Below are positions 1-7,701 of a stretch of DNA of 64,000 nucleotides, one piece after another (the first letter of the stretch is position 1; each line of letters starts with the position of its first letter). A program made the position numbers and the translations under genes. Below the pieces are notes generated by a model, which did not search any database, was not told where the DNA came from, and saw only the letters and a list, made by a program, of their open reading frames with translations. Origin of the DNA: Alphaproteobacteria bacterium (GTDB lineage: Bacteria > Myxococcota_A > UBA796 > GCA-2862545); NCBI GenBank assembly GCA_020632875.1, contig JACKET010000001.1, positions 434,001 to 498,000 on the forward strand, given 5' to 3'.

Positions 1-14
1 CGTTCGATCGAACG
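1..14. promoter_or_regulatory. 14-bp perfect palindrome
   Basis: CGTTCGATCGAACG is a perfect dyad about 70 nt upstream of the first gene's start codon. It could be an operator, but it lies at the window edge with no visible partner site, and short palindromes also arise by chance. Position is the only support. Confidence 0.25.
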
Positions 15-81
15 TGAGTGCCGTCATCCGCGCCATGGCGGCCCCGTAACCTGCTAGCTTCTGGGGAGGAGGGGAGATCGG

Positions 82-1851
82 ATGCGCGCATGGGTGCTGC
101 TCGCCGCAGGGTTGCCGGCCGTCGCCAGCGCGGGCTCGTGGGAGCCCGGCGAGATGCGGCCGATCGCGGTCGAGGGCGCGGTCCACACCGTGCGGGTCGG
201 CACGTTCGGCGGTGAGGTCGCCATCGCGCTCGCCGGGCCCGACGCGATCACGCTGCTGAAGCCCGACGGCACCGTCCGGGCGAAGGCCGAGCGGAAGATC
301 GCCGACCTGGCGGTCGAGGATCTCGACACCGACGGGGCGTCCGAGCTCGTCGTGTGCGGCCCCGACGGGCTGAACGTGCTCCGCGTGGGCGACGACGGCT
401 TCGCCGAGCCCATCTCGCTCTCCGACGCGCCGTGCGAGTCGGTCGAGGCCCTCGCGGGCGACCTGTACGCCAGCCTCGTCACGCTGTCCGGCGGCGAGGT
501 CAAGGTCTGGACGCCCGGTGGAGACGGCCTGGTGGGCGCGGACTTCGCGGGCCCGGCGAAGCCGCGCGTCATCGCGACGGTCGGCGGACGGATGGCGGTG
601 CTCGGCGACACCGTGGTGACCGGCCCCGAGCCCGCGCCGCTCGAGGCCGAAGCGGGTGCGGTGGCCCTCGGGCCCGACGGAGACGGCTGGGCGCTCGGCT
701 ACGGCGGTGATGCGCCGCACCTGGTCCTGGCCGACGGCACGCTGGTCCCGCTGCCCGCGGCGCCGAAGTCCGTGCGGCGCATGGCGCTGGCCGGTCCCGA
801 CGACCTGGTGGTCGGGCTGGGCGGGCGGTCCGTCGCGCTGCGGGTGGGCGATGCGCCGCTCGCGATCACCGAGCTCCCCGTGCCGTCCGACGTCCTCGGC
901 GCCGGAGACCTCGATGGCGACGGGTGTGCCGACCTCGTGTCCGTCGCCGGCGACGGCAGCGAGGCGTCCGTCGTCCTGGGGGTCTGCGGCGACGCCAAGG
1001 CGCTCGCCATCCCCGTCGAGGGCGAGCCCGCGAGCGGGGGCGACGTGACCCTCGGCGAGAACTGGGCCCAGCTCGAGGTCCGGGTGGGCGAGACCGTGCA
1101 GCGCAAGGTCGTCGACGGCGTGAACGGGTGGACCATGTTCGCGCACCGCAGCGCGCCCGAGGGCTTCTCGCTCACCCAGGCGGGGGTGCTGTCGTACCGC
1201 CCGACCCAGGCGCAGGTCGGGCTGTGGCGCGTGGCGGTCCTCGCGACCGACGGCACGAACGAGCGGTGGACCGGCATCGTCCTGCGCGTCCGCCCGCCCG
1301 AGCCGGGCACCGAGCCGCCCGAGCCCGTCGCCGCGGCGCCGGTGCCCAAGGCCGAGATCGTGCTCGAGCCCGAGCCGCACGAGCTCAAGGCGCCGAAGTT
1401 CTACACGATCCGCGAGTGCCTCGTGGGCGCCGGGGTCGCGGGCGGCCTGTCGAAGAACGCCCAGTCGAGCTGGTCGAACGTCGGGCTGCCGGATGCGGTG
1501 CCGTCAGCGAGCCCGGCGGTGACGATGGTGTGCGCCGGCGGCGGGAACAAGGCCGGCTGGTTCCTCGGGGCCGACAGCGCGCCGACGTTCTTCTACCTGG
1601 CGCGCAATGGCCGCGCGAACCACGTGCTGGCGGGTACCCTGGGGGTCGAGTGGCGCCCCGGGGCCGTGCGCATCGGGCCGTTCGTGAACGCCGGGCTCGT
1701 GGTGTTCGGCTTCGGGCTGCGCACCGTGATCGTGCCGTTCGAGACGAAGAAGGGCGGCGTCCACGGGATCGAGACGCGGCTCACGGGGTACCCGGCGAAC
1801 CTGTCGGGGCAGGTGATGCTCGCGTACACGTGGGAGTTCGGCGGCTTCTGA
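82..1851 (+). CDS. Secreted FG-GAP-repeat protein with C-terminal beta-barrel-like domain
   Basis: Starts at ATG 82 behind a purine-rich ribosome site (GGAGGAGGGGAG). Residues 1-17 form a signal peptide ending ASA, so the product is exported. Two calcium-type FG-GAP/VCBS motifs are visible near residues 80 (DLDTDGASELVV) and 273 (GDLDGDGCADLV), as in beta-propeller surface proteins. Residues about 335-402 look like an Ig/cadherin-type sandwich, followed by a Pro/Glu/Ala linker. The last ~150 residues are Gly/aromatic-rich alternating strands ending in ...TWEFGGF; a terminal Phe is typical of outer-membrane beta barrels. Inference: an envelope protein exposing a propeller-like passenger. No exact family was recognised. 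Confidence 0.8.
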   Translation: MRAWVLLAAGLPAVASAGSWEPGEMRPIAVEGAVHTVRVGTFGGEVAIALAGPDAITLLKPDGTVRAKAERKIADLAVEDLDTDGASELVVCGPDGLNVLRVGDDGFAEPISLSDAPCESVEALAGDLYASLVTLSGGEVKVWTPGGDGLVGADFAGPAKPRVIATVGGRMAVLGDTVVTGPEPAPLEAEAGAVALGPDGDGWALGYGGDAPHLVLADGTLVPLPAAPKSVRRMALAGPDDLVVGLGGRSVALRVGDAPLAITELPVPSDVLGAGDLDGDGCADLVSVAGDGSEASVVLGVCGDAKALAIPVEGEPASGGDVTLGENWAQLEVRVGETVQRKVVDGVNGWTMFAHRSAPEGFSLTQAGVLSYRPTQAQVGLWRVAVLATDGTNERWTGIVLRVRPPEPGTEPPEPVAAAPVPKAEIVLEPEPHELKAPKFYTIRECLVGAGVAGGLSKNAQSSWSNVGLPDAVPSASPAVTMVCAGGGNKAGWFLGADSAPTFFYLARNGRANHVLAGTLGVEWRPGAVRIGPFVNAGLVVFGFGLRTVIVPFETKKGGVHGIETRLTGYPANLSGQVMLAYTWEFGGF

Positions 1852-1891
1852 GCCTGGAGCCGGGCGCCTGGAGCCTGGAGCCGGGCGCCTG
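1850..1891. repeat. Heptanucleotide tandem repeat
   Basis: Six 7-nt units in the order GAGCCTG, GAGCCGG, GCGCCTG, then the same three again, so this is also two perfect 21-bp copies. It begins within the stop codon of the preceding gene and lies in a spacer between convergent genes. It shares its 7-nt period with arrays near 14454, 39691 and 60346. Confidence 0.85.
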
Positions 1892-1910
1892 CGCCGCAGC
1901 TCGGGGCCTC

Positions 1911-1927
1911 GCGGGCTTCGCGCCCGC
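1911..1927. terminator. Possible terminator hairpin
   Basis: GCGGGC-TTCGC-GCCCGC forms a 6-bp GC stem with a 5-nt loop about 60 nt after the upstream stop codon. There is no U-tract, as often in very GC-rich genomes. It would end the first gene. Confidence 0.4.
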
Positions 1928-2041
1928 GTGAGGGGGGCCGGAGGGGGCCGCGGAGCGGCCGTCGCGCAGCGACCGAGCCCGAATGGGCGAGCCCGGAGGA
2001 CACCCGACGGCGCAGCCGGCACGCCCTGAGACGAGAAACGC

Positions 2042-2119
2042 CTTGACGGTCGAGACCTCTGTGCCCCCGGAACGCGGCGTTTCAGCCGTGTTCACAGGGG
2101 GTACTGAGGTCCCGTCAAG
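2042..2119. repeat. Imperfect long inverted repeat in convergent spacer
   Basis: The left arm (2042-2068: CTTGACGG, then GACCTC, then CCCCC) matches the right arm (2097-2119) read in reverse complement, with a small offset. A shorter CGGC/GCCG stem sits in the loop. The 1892-2180 spacer holds this structure and the GC hairpin and no credible gene. It may be a bidirectional terminator or a remnant of a small mobile repeat. Confidence 0.45.
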
Positions 2120-2180
2120 ACGTTCAGCAGTTGAGATTCCGTCGGGACGACACCCGCTTGCGGGCGGTGGCCGACGGAGT

Positions 2181-2624
2181 CTAAGCGCTGGCCGCGACCC
2201 GCTTGACGTATTCCTTGATCTCGTTCGCCAGGAGCGCGCTGATCACGGGCTTCAGCATCGGCGCCATCATGCCGGGCACGGGCAGGTCGACTTCCACGGT
2301 CTCGGTGTAGTCGACCTTCGTCTCGCCACCGTCGTCGGAGAACGTCGCTTCGCCGGACTGCTTCATGTTGCCGTCGCCCACGGTCTCCCAGCGCAGCGTG
2401 TTGCCGTCGAGCGTGTACCGGCAGCGGAACTCGCCTTTGAACTTCACGACGCCGTGGTCCTCCTCCTTCATGACGAAGTGGATCACGCCGTCGTCGACGC
2501 TGGAGGCCTCGATGTTCTTCGTGTTCGCGAGGATGCGGTCGGGGCTCGCGAACGCCGCGCGGACGGCGTCGATCGGCTTGGCGACGGTGCGGGACTCGGT
2601 GTGCGTTCCTTCGAACCAGGGCAT
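2181..2624 (-). CDS. SRPBCC (START/polyketide-cyclase-like) domain protein
   Basis: 147 residues. The start at 2624 is preferred over an upstream in-frame codon because GAGGAGG lies 5-6 nt before it. The sequence has the SRPBCC layout: an N-terminal THTESRTVAKPIDAVRAAF strand-helix, antiparallel strands with alternating charged and hydrophobic residues, and a long C-terminal helix (LKPVISALLANEIKEYVKRV). The family binds hydrophobic ligands in an internal cavity; the ligand here cannot be read from sequence. It is cytoplasmic with no signal peptide. It diverges from an SDR oxidoreductase across an 86-nt spacer that contains a palindrome, so the two may be co-regulated. Confidence 0.75.
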   Translation of the reverse strand: MPWFEGTHTESRTVAKPIDAVRAAFASPDRILANTKNIEASSVDDGVIHFVMKEEDHGVVKFKGEFRCRYTLDGNTLRWETVGDGNMKQSGEATFSDDGGETKVDYTETVEVDLPVPGMMAPMLKPVISALLANEIKEYVKRVAASA

Positions 2625-2647
2625 GCGGACCTCCTCGGGGTCGCCCC

Positions 2648-2667
2648 GGTAACCTGGCCAGGTTGCC
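2648..2667. promoter_or_regulatory. Palindromic operator in divergent promoter
   Basis: GGTAACCTGGCCAGGTTGCC contains a perfect 14-bp dyad (AACCTGGCCAGGTT, 2651-2664) and extends with one mismatch per arm. It is centred in the 86-nt spacer between two divergent genes, a usual place for a repressor site. No regulator gene is adjacent. Confidence 0.5.
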
Positions 2668-2710
2668 AGACCACGTCGCGGGGTCCAGGATGCTCCCCGC
2701 GGAGGTTCCC

Positions 2711-3574
2711 ATGGCATTCGGATTCCACAGCACGGCCGAAGAGGTCGCAGACGGCATCGATCTCGGCGGGCAGACCTGGCTCGTCACCGGCGTGAGCTCC
2801 GGCCTCGGGCACGAGACCGCGCGCGTTCTCGCCTCGCGTGGTGCACGCATCATCGGCGCCGCGCGCACCGAGGCGAAAGCGCAGCAGGCACTCGACGAGG
2901 TCGGCGCAGACGGGATGGCCGTGGCCTGCGAGCTCTCCGAGCCCGGCCAGGTCCGGGAGGCCGTCGAGAAGGTCCGCGCGAGCGGCGCGACGCTGGCCGG
3001 CATCATCGCGAACGCCGGCATCATGGCGCTGCCGACCCTCCAGCAGAAGAACGGCGTCGAGCTGCAGCTCTACACGAACCACGTCGGGCACTTCGTCCTC
3101 GTGACGGGCCTGCTCGATCGGCTCGCGGACGACGGGCGGGTCGTCATGCTGTCGAGCGGCGCGCACTTCCTCGCGAAGCGGGGGCTCGAGCTCGACAACC
3201 TCTCGGGCGAGACGAACTACGACGCGTGGCGCATGTACGGCCGGTCGAAGCTCGCGAACATCCTGTTCGCCCGCTCCATCGCGCGGCAGCTCGAGGGCAC
3301 GGGGAAGACCGCGAACGCCGTCCACCCGGGCGTCATCCAGACGAACCTCGCGCGGCACGTCTCCAACGCCGAGGCGATGTTCGAGCGCCTCCGCCCGAAC
3401 ATGAAGTCCGTCGGCCAGGGCGCCGCCACTCAGGTGTACGTCGCCATCCACCCCGACAACGCGGGCGTCTCCGGCGAGTACTTCGCGGACTGTGCCGTCG
3501 CCGACACGCTGAAGGAAGCGAAGGACGACGCGCTCGCCGATGCGCTGTGGGAGGCGACCGAGGCGCTGCTGTAG
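2711..3574 (+). CDS. Short-chain dehydrogenase/reductase (SDR)
   Basis: 287 residues from ATG 2711, chosen because GGAGG at 2701-2705 precedes it; an upstream in-frame GTG would add 16 unlikely residues. Shows the classical SDR set: the cofactor loop TGVSSGLG, the NAG motif, an active-site Ser in VMLSSGAH and YGRSK (YxxxK). The overall pattern resembles retinol-dehydrogenase/WW-oxidoreductase-like SDRs that act with NAD(P)H on alcohols and ketones. The substrate is unknown. The neighbouring SRPBCC protein could handle a related hydrophobic ligand, but that is inference. A strong hairpin follows the stop codon. Confidence 0.85.
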   Translation: MAFGFHSTAEEVADGIDLGGQTWLVTGVSSGLGHETARVLASRGARIIGAARTEAKAQQALDEVGADGMAVACELSEPGQVREAVEKVRASGATLAGIIANAGIMALPTLQQKNGVELQLYTNHVGHFVLVTGLLDRLADDGRVVMLSSGAHFLAKRGLELDNLSGETNYDAWRMYGRSKLANILFARSIARQLEGTGKTANAVHPGVIQTNLARHVSNAEAMFERLRPNMKSVGQGAATQVYVAIHPDNAGVSGEYFADCAVADTLKEAKDDALADALWEATEALL

Positions 3575-3588
3575 CCCAGAACGAAGAA

Positions 3589-3620
3589 ACCCCCGCCGAG
3601 AACAGTGTCTCGGCGGGGGT
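3589..3620. terminator. Rho-independent-type terminator hairpin
   Basis: A 12-bp perfect stem (ACCCCCGCCGAG / CTCGGCGGGGGT) with an 8-nt loop lies 14 nt after the SDR stop codon and just beyond the 3' end of the minus-strand tRNA array. It can serve both convergent transcripts. Confidence 0.8.
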
Positions 3621-3629
3621 CTCGTGAAG

Positions 3630-3706
3630 TGGCGCACCCAGGAGGAGTCGAACCCCCAACCTTCGGATCCGTAGTCCGACGCTCTATCCAATTGAGCTAT
3701 GGGTGC
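3630..3706 (-). tRNA. tRNA-Arg (ACG)
   Basis: The reverse complement folds as a cloverleaf: acceptor GCACCCA/TGGGTGC, anticodon stem TCGGA/TCCGA and loop CTACGGA, giving anticodon ACG (A34, normally converted to inosine to read CGU/CGC/CGA). The T-arm has GGTTCGA. Discriminator G is followed by an encoded CCA (3630-3632), unlike the next two tRNAs. Confidence 0.95.
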
Positions 3707-3728
3707 AGAAGTCTGATCTGGAGAGGTG

Positions 3729-3818
3729 CGGAGTCGGAGGGATTCGAACCCTCGGTGGGGCTCATCACCCCACACTTGATTAGCAATCAAGCACCTTCGG
3801 CCTCTCGGTCACGACTCC
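3729..3818 (-). tRNA. tRNA-Ser (GCT)
   Basis: Class II tRNA with a long variable arm (GTGGGG..CCCCAC). Acceptor GGAGTCG/CGACTCC, anticodon stem CTTGA/TCAAG, loop TTGCTAA, anticodon GCT (AGC/AGU). CCA is not encoded and must be added after transcription. Confidence 0.95.
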
Positions 3819-3843
3819 AGTAGACGAAGATTTGAAAAGAGCA

Positions 3844-3926
3844 CGGAGGCGGAGGGATTCGAACCCCCGGACCTCTCGGTCGGCGGTTTTCAAGACCGCT
3901 GCCTTAAACCACTCGGCCACGCCTCC
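3844..3926 (-). tRNA. tRNA-Ser (TGA)
   Basis: Class II tRNA with a short variable arm (GACC/GGTC). Acceptor GGAGGCG/CGCCTCC, anticodon stem GCGGT/ACCGC, loop CTTGAAA, anticodon TGA (UCN). CCA is not encoded. With 3729-3818 it forms a Ser-Ser-Arg array on the minus strand. TGA here is the anticodon for UCA, so this is not a selenocysteine tRNA. Confidence 0.95.
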
Positions 3927-3967
3927 AAGCGTGGCAGCACCGGTTCCTAACCCGAGGGCGGGCACCG

Positions 3968-6900
3968 TCAAGCCGATGCGGACGCGGGCGGCGGCAGTCG
4001 CTTGCGTTGGTGGTGGGAGAGCGCGAGCAGCGCCTTGGCGCGCTTCGCAAAACCGGCTCTCGCCGCCCGGGATGCGGCCATCTCCACGAAGCGGGCCACG
4101 AGGGGATCACACCACCCGCGCTGGACGTACCGCTTCACGGCCTCGAAGTGCTCGATGAACGCGCGCGTGTCGACATCGTCGGACGTGGTGAGGATCGAGC
4201 CGACGTGCGCGAGCAGATCGCCCACCTGGCTCTGGGACTGGAACACGGCGTCGAACAGCGAGCGCGCCTGGTCGATCTGGCCCTTCTCCGCGAGCACGAG
4301 GCCGAGGTGCGCCCGCATCGCCCAGGAGTTCGCGTCGCCGAGGACCGAGAACCGATCCGTCGCGTCGCGGTAGCCACGCGCTGCGGCGTCGAGATCGCCG
4401 CGCTCCCGGCCGATGCTGGCGCGCAGGTAGGCGCAGACGGCCGCATCGAACCGGTTCTCGTGGCGGATCGCGAGCTGCTCGGCGCGGCGGACGTGGCGCG
4501 ACGCCTCGTGCACGCGGCCCAGCTTGATGAGCGTGTGGGCGATCTCCACTTCGCACCGCGAACGCCGTAGACCGCCGTGCGACAGGAGGTGCGAGAGCGC
4601 CTGCTTCGCGTGGGTGAGCGCCTTGCCGAGGTCGCCGGAGCGCCGCGCGACCTGGGACGCGAGCAGGCACACGGGCGCGAGGGTGTCTTCGTTGCCCGGC
4701 TGGACGGCAACCTCGTAGGCCCGGTCGAGCAGGCGCCGGGCGCGCTTGAGGTCGGTCGCGGCGCGGTTCTCGACGAGGAGCATGAGCGCCTCGACCTCGA
4801 CGCGGGGCCAGTCGTTGTCGCGGGCCTCGTTCAGCGCCTGCTGGGCGAGCGTCTCGGCCTCGCCCCAGCGATCGAGCCGGGCGAGGAGCTCGATCTGCGC
4901 GATCCAGCCGCGGCCCCAGCGCTCGTCGGACCGCGGGATGCCGACCTGGCGCATGAGCGCCGTCCGCGCGCGGAGGAGGGACAGGGCCTCGTTGTAGTCG
5001 CCGTTCGCGGTGGCCTGTTCCGCACCCGCCTCGAGCGGGTCGATCGCCTCGGCCCCGGCGTGGGCCTGGAGGAGGTGGCGCCCCACGCGCACGGCGGCTC
5101 CGCCGGAGCGGGCGAGGACGTCCGCGATGGACCGGTGGTGGCTCTGCATCCGCCCGGCCCGGGCGCACGACTTGAGGATGGCCTCGCGCAGCATGCCGTG
5201 CACGAAGCGCAGCTGGTCGCCGTCGAGAGACGCGAGGTGCCGGTCGAGCAGCTCCTCGACCAGGGGCTCGGGCGCCTCCCAGCCGGCGTGCTCGCAGATC
5301 TCGCGCCACTCGCGGATGTCGATCGCCGACCCCATGCACGCGGCGATCTCGAGCGGCACGCGGAAGTGCGCTTCGGTCGCTTCGAGCAGGGCTTCGACGC
5401 GGTCGTGCCACACCTCGGTCAGCGTGTTCGGGAGGCTCGCCTCGAGCGGATTCCGCAGCCGGAAGCCGTCGACCGAGAGCTCGAGCAGGTCGCGCGACAC
5501 CCAGTCGTCGAGGAGCTGGCTCGCGAACAGCGGGTTCCCCTCGGTCCGCCGGGCGACGCGGGCCGCCAGGCCGGGCTCGAGGCGCAGCAGGCCGCGGACG
5601 AAGTCGACCTGGTCCTCCAGGGGCAGGGCGCCGATCTCGACCACCTCGCAGCGCTCGTGGGCGACGAGCTCGGCCAGCGCGGCCTGGGCCGTGGGGTTCT
5701 CGGCGAGGGCCTCCTCCTGGACGGTCAGCAGGAAGAGCGCCGCGGGCGCGTCGGGTCGGTCGAGCACGGTGAGCGGGTACGCGAAGGCGTCGGGGTTGGC
5801 GTGCGCGTCGTCGAAGTGCACGACGGTCGGACGCTCCGTCGCGAACCGGGTGATGGCGCGGGTCACCATCTCGAACCGCTCGTCCTGGACGAGCTCGCCG
5901 AGGTCGCCCTTCTTGCGGGCCTCGTGCGGCGCGAGCAGGTGGAGGAGCAGGCGCGCCTCGAGCGGCGAGGTGTCGCGGTGCCGGCGGAGGTGCGACGCGA
6001 TCTGGGTGCGCACGACCGTCGCGTCGGCCGTCATGCACCGGAGCTTGCGGGCCACGAGGCCGGGCAGGCCGGCGAAGCTCTCGTCCGTCCAGCTCGTGCG
6101 CAGCGACACGCCGCCGCCGACCTCCTCGGCGCGACGGCCGAGCCAGTGCGCCAGCGAGCTCTTGCCGTAGCCGGCGGGCCCGCGCAGCACGACCACGCGG
6201 GGGCGCCGGTCGGCGTGGACGTGGTTGAGCGTGGTCCACAGCTGGTCGCGGTACTGCTGGCGCCCGACCATGCGCAGCCCGCGCAGGCCGAACAGGCGCA
6301 GCCCACAGCCGACGAGCTCGACGGGGCGCTGCCACGTGGTGGGCGTGCGCCAGTCGCGGGGGATCGGGGCGGGCGTGGGGGGCGGCATCCGGATCTGCAT
6401 CGCGGGCGGCAGCGAGCAGTCCTCGGCGCGGATGGTGGGCCCGGTCGCGGGATCGGCGAACGGCACGGGACCGACGCGGCGCAGCGAGTGCAGCGCGTCG
6501 GCCGCGGTCGTGAAGCGATCGGCGGGGTAGGCCGCCATCATCCGTGCGCACCAGCCCGGGAAGCCCTCGGGCATCGGGAAGCGCGGGTGGAACGGCGTGA
6601 GCTCGCCGCGGGACTTCGCCAGAGCGGCCTCGTCGTAGTCGTCGGGGAACGGCGTGGTGCCCGTGGCCATGCGCCAGGCGAGCACGCCGACCGCGTACAG
6701 GTCGGTCCACGGGCCCTGCTCCGAGATCCGCCCGAAGAGCTGCTCCGGCGCCATGTACCGCGGCGTGCCGGCGTGCATCGCGCCCTCGATCTCGCCCTCC
6801 TCGTGGCTGCCGAGCGCGTACGAGATACCGAAGTCCGTGAGCTTGATGCCGGCCGTCTCGCTCGAGACGAGCACGTTGGCGAGCTTGATGTCGCGGTGGA

Positions 6901-7318
6901 TCACGCCGGCCGCGTGGGCGTGCGCGAGGGCCTCGAGCAGCTGCACGATCACCGTGTTCAGCGTGCGCCAGTCGAGCCCCTTGTAGAGGTTCGCGAGCGT
7001 GCCGCCCTCGACGAGCTCGAGCGCGAGCCACGGGCTGCCCTCCTTGAGCTGGCCCCCGGATGCCCGCGCGGCCCGCGCGTCGACCTCGCCCTGATCGAAG
7101 ATCGTGACGATCCGCGGGTGGTCCAGCAGCGCCACGGCGCGGATCTCCGCGCGCAGCGCCTCCGCCTTGTCCTTGTCCGCGAAGCGGCGCGTGAGGACCT
7201 TCACGGCGGCCTCGATGCCCTGCTCGCGGTGGACGGCGCGCCAGACCGAAGCCATGCCGCCCTGCGCGAGCGGCTCGACCAGCTGGAAGCGCCCCAGGAT
7301 GGGGTGCGTGTGGCTCAC
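3968..7318 (-). CDS. Ser/Thr protein kinase fused to AAA ATPase and TPR-like domains
   Basis: 1116 residues, GTG start at 7318 with an upstream CTGGAG. An active-looking eukaryote-type kinase occupies about 10-280: glycine loop AQGGMASVW, K40 in AVKVL, HRDIKLAN (141-148), DFG (162-164) and APEQ (190-193). A Pro-rich linker follows, then an ATPase with Walker A GPAGYGKSS (380-388) and Walker B VVHFDDAH (499-506). The remaining ~450 residues are Ala/Leu/Arg helical repeats of TPR type. This architecture is known from myxobacterial kinases and resembles STAND-type switches. It lies 19 nt downstream of a 41-codon gene, with the tRNAs after its 3' end. A full paralogue is at 35997-39551. No membrane helix is seen, so it is probably cytoplasmic. 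Confidence 0.92.
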   Translation of the reverse strand: MSHTHPILGRFQLVEPLAQGGMASVWRAVHREQGIEAAVKVLTRRFADKDKAEALRAEIRAVALLDHPRIVTIFDQGEVDARAARASGGQLKEGSPWLALELVEGGTLANLYKGLDWRTLNTVIVQLLEALAHAHAAGVIHRDIKLANVLVSSETAGIKLTDFGISYALGSHEEGEIEGAMHAGTPRYMAPEQLFGRISEQGPWTDLYAVGVLAWRMATGTTPFPDDYDEAALAKSRGELTPFHPRFPMPEGFPGWCARMMAAYPADRFTTAADALHSLRRVGPVPFADPATGPTIRAEDCSLPPAMQIRMPPPTPAPIPRDWRTPTTWQRPVELVGCGLRLFGLRGLRMVGRQQYRDQLWTTLNHVHADRRPRVVVLRGPAGYGKSSLAHWLGRRAEEVGGGVSLRTSWTDESFAGLPGLVARKLRCMTADATVVRTQIASHLRRHRDTSPLEARLLLHLLAPHEARKKGDLGELVQDERFEMVTRAITRFATERPTVVHFDDAHANPDAFAYPLTVLDRPDAPAALFLLTVQEEALAENPTAQAALAELVAHERCEVVEIGALPLEDQVDFVRGLLRLEPGLAARVARRTEGNPLFASQLLDDWVSRDLLELSVDGFRLRNPLEASLPNTLTEVWHDRVEALLEATEAHFRVPLEIAACMGSAIDIREWREICEHAGWEAPEPLVEELLDRHLASLDGDQLRFVHGMLREAILKSCARAGRMQSHHRSIADVLARSGGAAVRVGRHLLQAHAGAEAIDPLEAGAEQATANGDYNEALSLLRARTALMRQVGIPRSDERWGRGWIAQIELLARLDRWGEAETLAQQALNEARDNDWPRVEVEALMLLVENRAATDLKRARRLLDRAYEVAVQPGNEDTLAPVCLLASQVARRSGDLGKALTHAKQALSHLLSHGGLRRSRCEVEIAHTLIKLGRVHEASRHVRRAEQLAIRHENRFDAAVCAYLRASIGRERGDLDAAARGYRDATDRFSVLGDANSWAMRAHLGLVLAEKGQIDQARSLFDAVFQSQSQVGDLLAHVGSILTTSDDVDTRAFIEHFEAVKRYVQRGWCDPLVARFVEMAASRAARAGFAKRAKALLALSHHQRKRLPPPASASA

Positions 7319-7337
7319 GGGTGGCTCCAGGTCCGCT

Positions 7338-7463
7338 TCAGCGGAAGTCGACGATGTCGTCCACGATGTAGGTGGGGCGACCCTTGGACTTCGGAGGCGG
7401 AGGCCGATGGGGCTTCGGCGCGAGCTGCGTGGGGCGCGGCCGGCGAGGCGTTGGCGTCTTCAT
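7338..7463 (-). CDS. 41-residue basic Pro-rich peptide upstream of the kinase
   Basis: The start at 7463 is set by GGAGGTCCCC directly before it. The product opens MKTPTPRRPRPTQLAPKP, continues Pro/Lys-rich and ends in the hydrophobic/acidic tail PTYIVDDIVDFR. It has no signal peptide or membrane helix. It is the first gene before the kinase (19-nt gap), so they are probably co-transcribed. TP dipeptides and a separate acidic tail make a kinase substrate or docking peptide conceivable, but that is inference. It is a good coding candidate because of the ribosome site and the operon position, not because of homology. Confidence 0.5.
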   Translation of the reverse strand: MKTPTPRRPRPTQLAPKPHRPPPPKSKGRPTYIVDDIVDFR

Positions 7464-7573
7464 GGGGACCTCCGTGCGAGGAGTTGGAGTCATGGCGTGT
7501 TCACGGGCGTGTACGGGTCCCATGCGAGCCCCGTGCCAGGGGTCCAGAACGATGGAACGCCGATTATCGGGAT

Positions 7574-7641
7574 GTGACACCGGTCATGTGACGTTCCACC
7601 GAATCGTGGAACGTCACCTGCTGTGATCCCTCGGGTGTCAC
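7574..7641. promoter_or_regulatory. Nested inverted repeats in divergent regulatory region
   Basis: The inner dyad GTGACGTTCCAC (7588-7599), 6-nt spacer, GTGGAACGTCAC (7606-7617) is a perfect 12-bp inverted repeat. It is enclosed by a second pair, GTGACACC (7574-7581) and GGTGTCAC (7634-7641). The structure sits between the kinase operon and the FHA-sigma54 activator, about 50 nt before the activator's -10. It looks like a cooperative operator rather than a terminator, since it follows no gene end. Confidence 0.7.
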
Positions 7642-7689
7642 GTGAAACGGTCGTGCTGGTTGGCCCTTCCGGGGAGGGGCTCGGTCCTG

Positions 7690-7695
7690 TAGGCT
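7690..7695 (+). promoter_or_regulatory. -10 hexamer of a probable leaderless promoter
   Basis: TAGGCT lies exactly 6 nt before the GTG at 7702, and there is no good Shine-Dalgarno element. This spacing would place transcription initiation on the start codon. The same arrangement occurs before 25385, 25710, 35997 and 42345. Confidence 0.5.
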
Positions 7696-7701
7696 GGGGG
7701 G

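Noticed and set aside
3844..3926. Selenocysteine tRNA (anticodon TGA)
   Set aside because: The anticodon TGA reads UCA (Ser). A selenocysteine tRNA has TCA and a longer acceptor stem, which is not seen.
4577..7591. 1004-residue open frame antisense to the kinase
   Set aside because: Same GC effect. The opposite strand has complete kinase and ATPase motifs.
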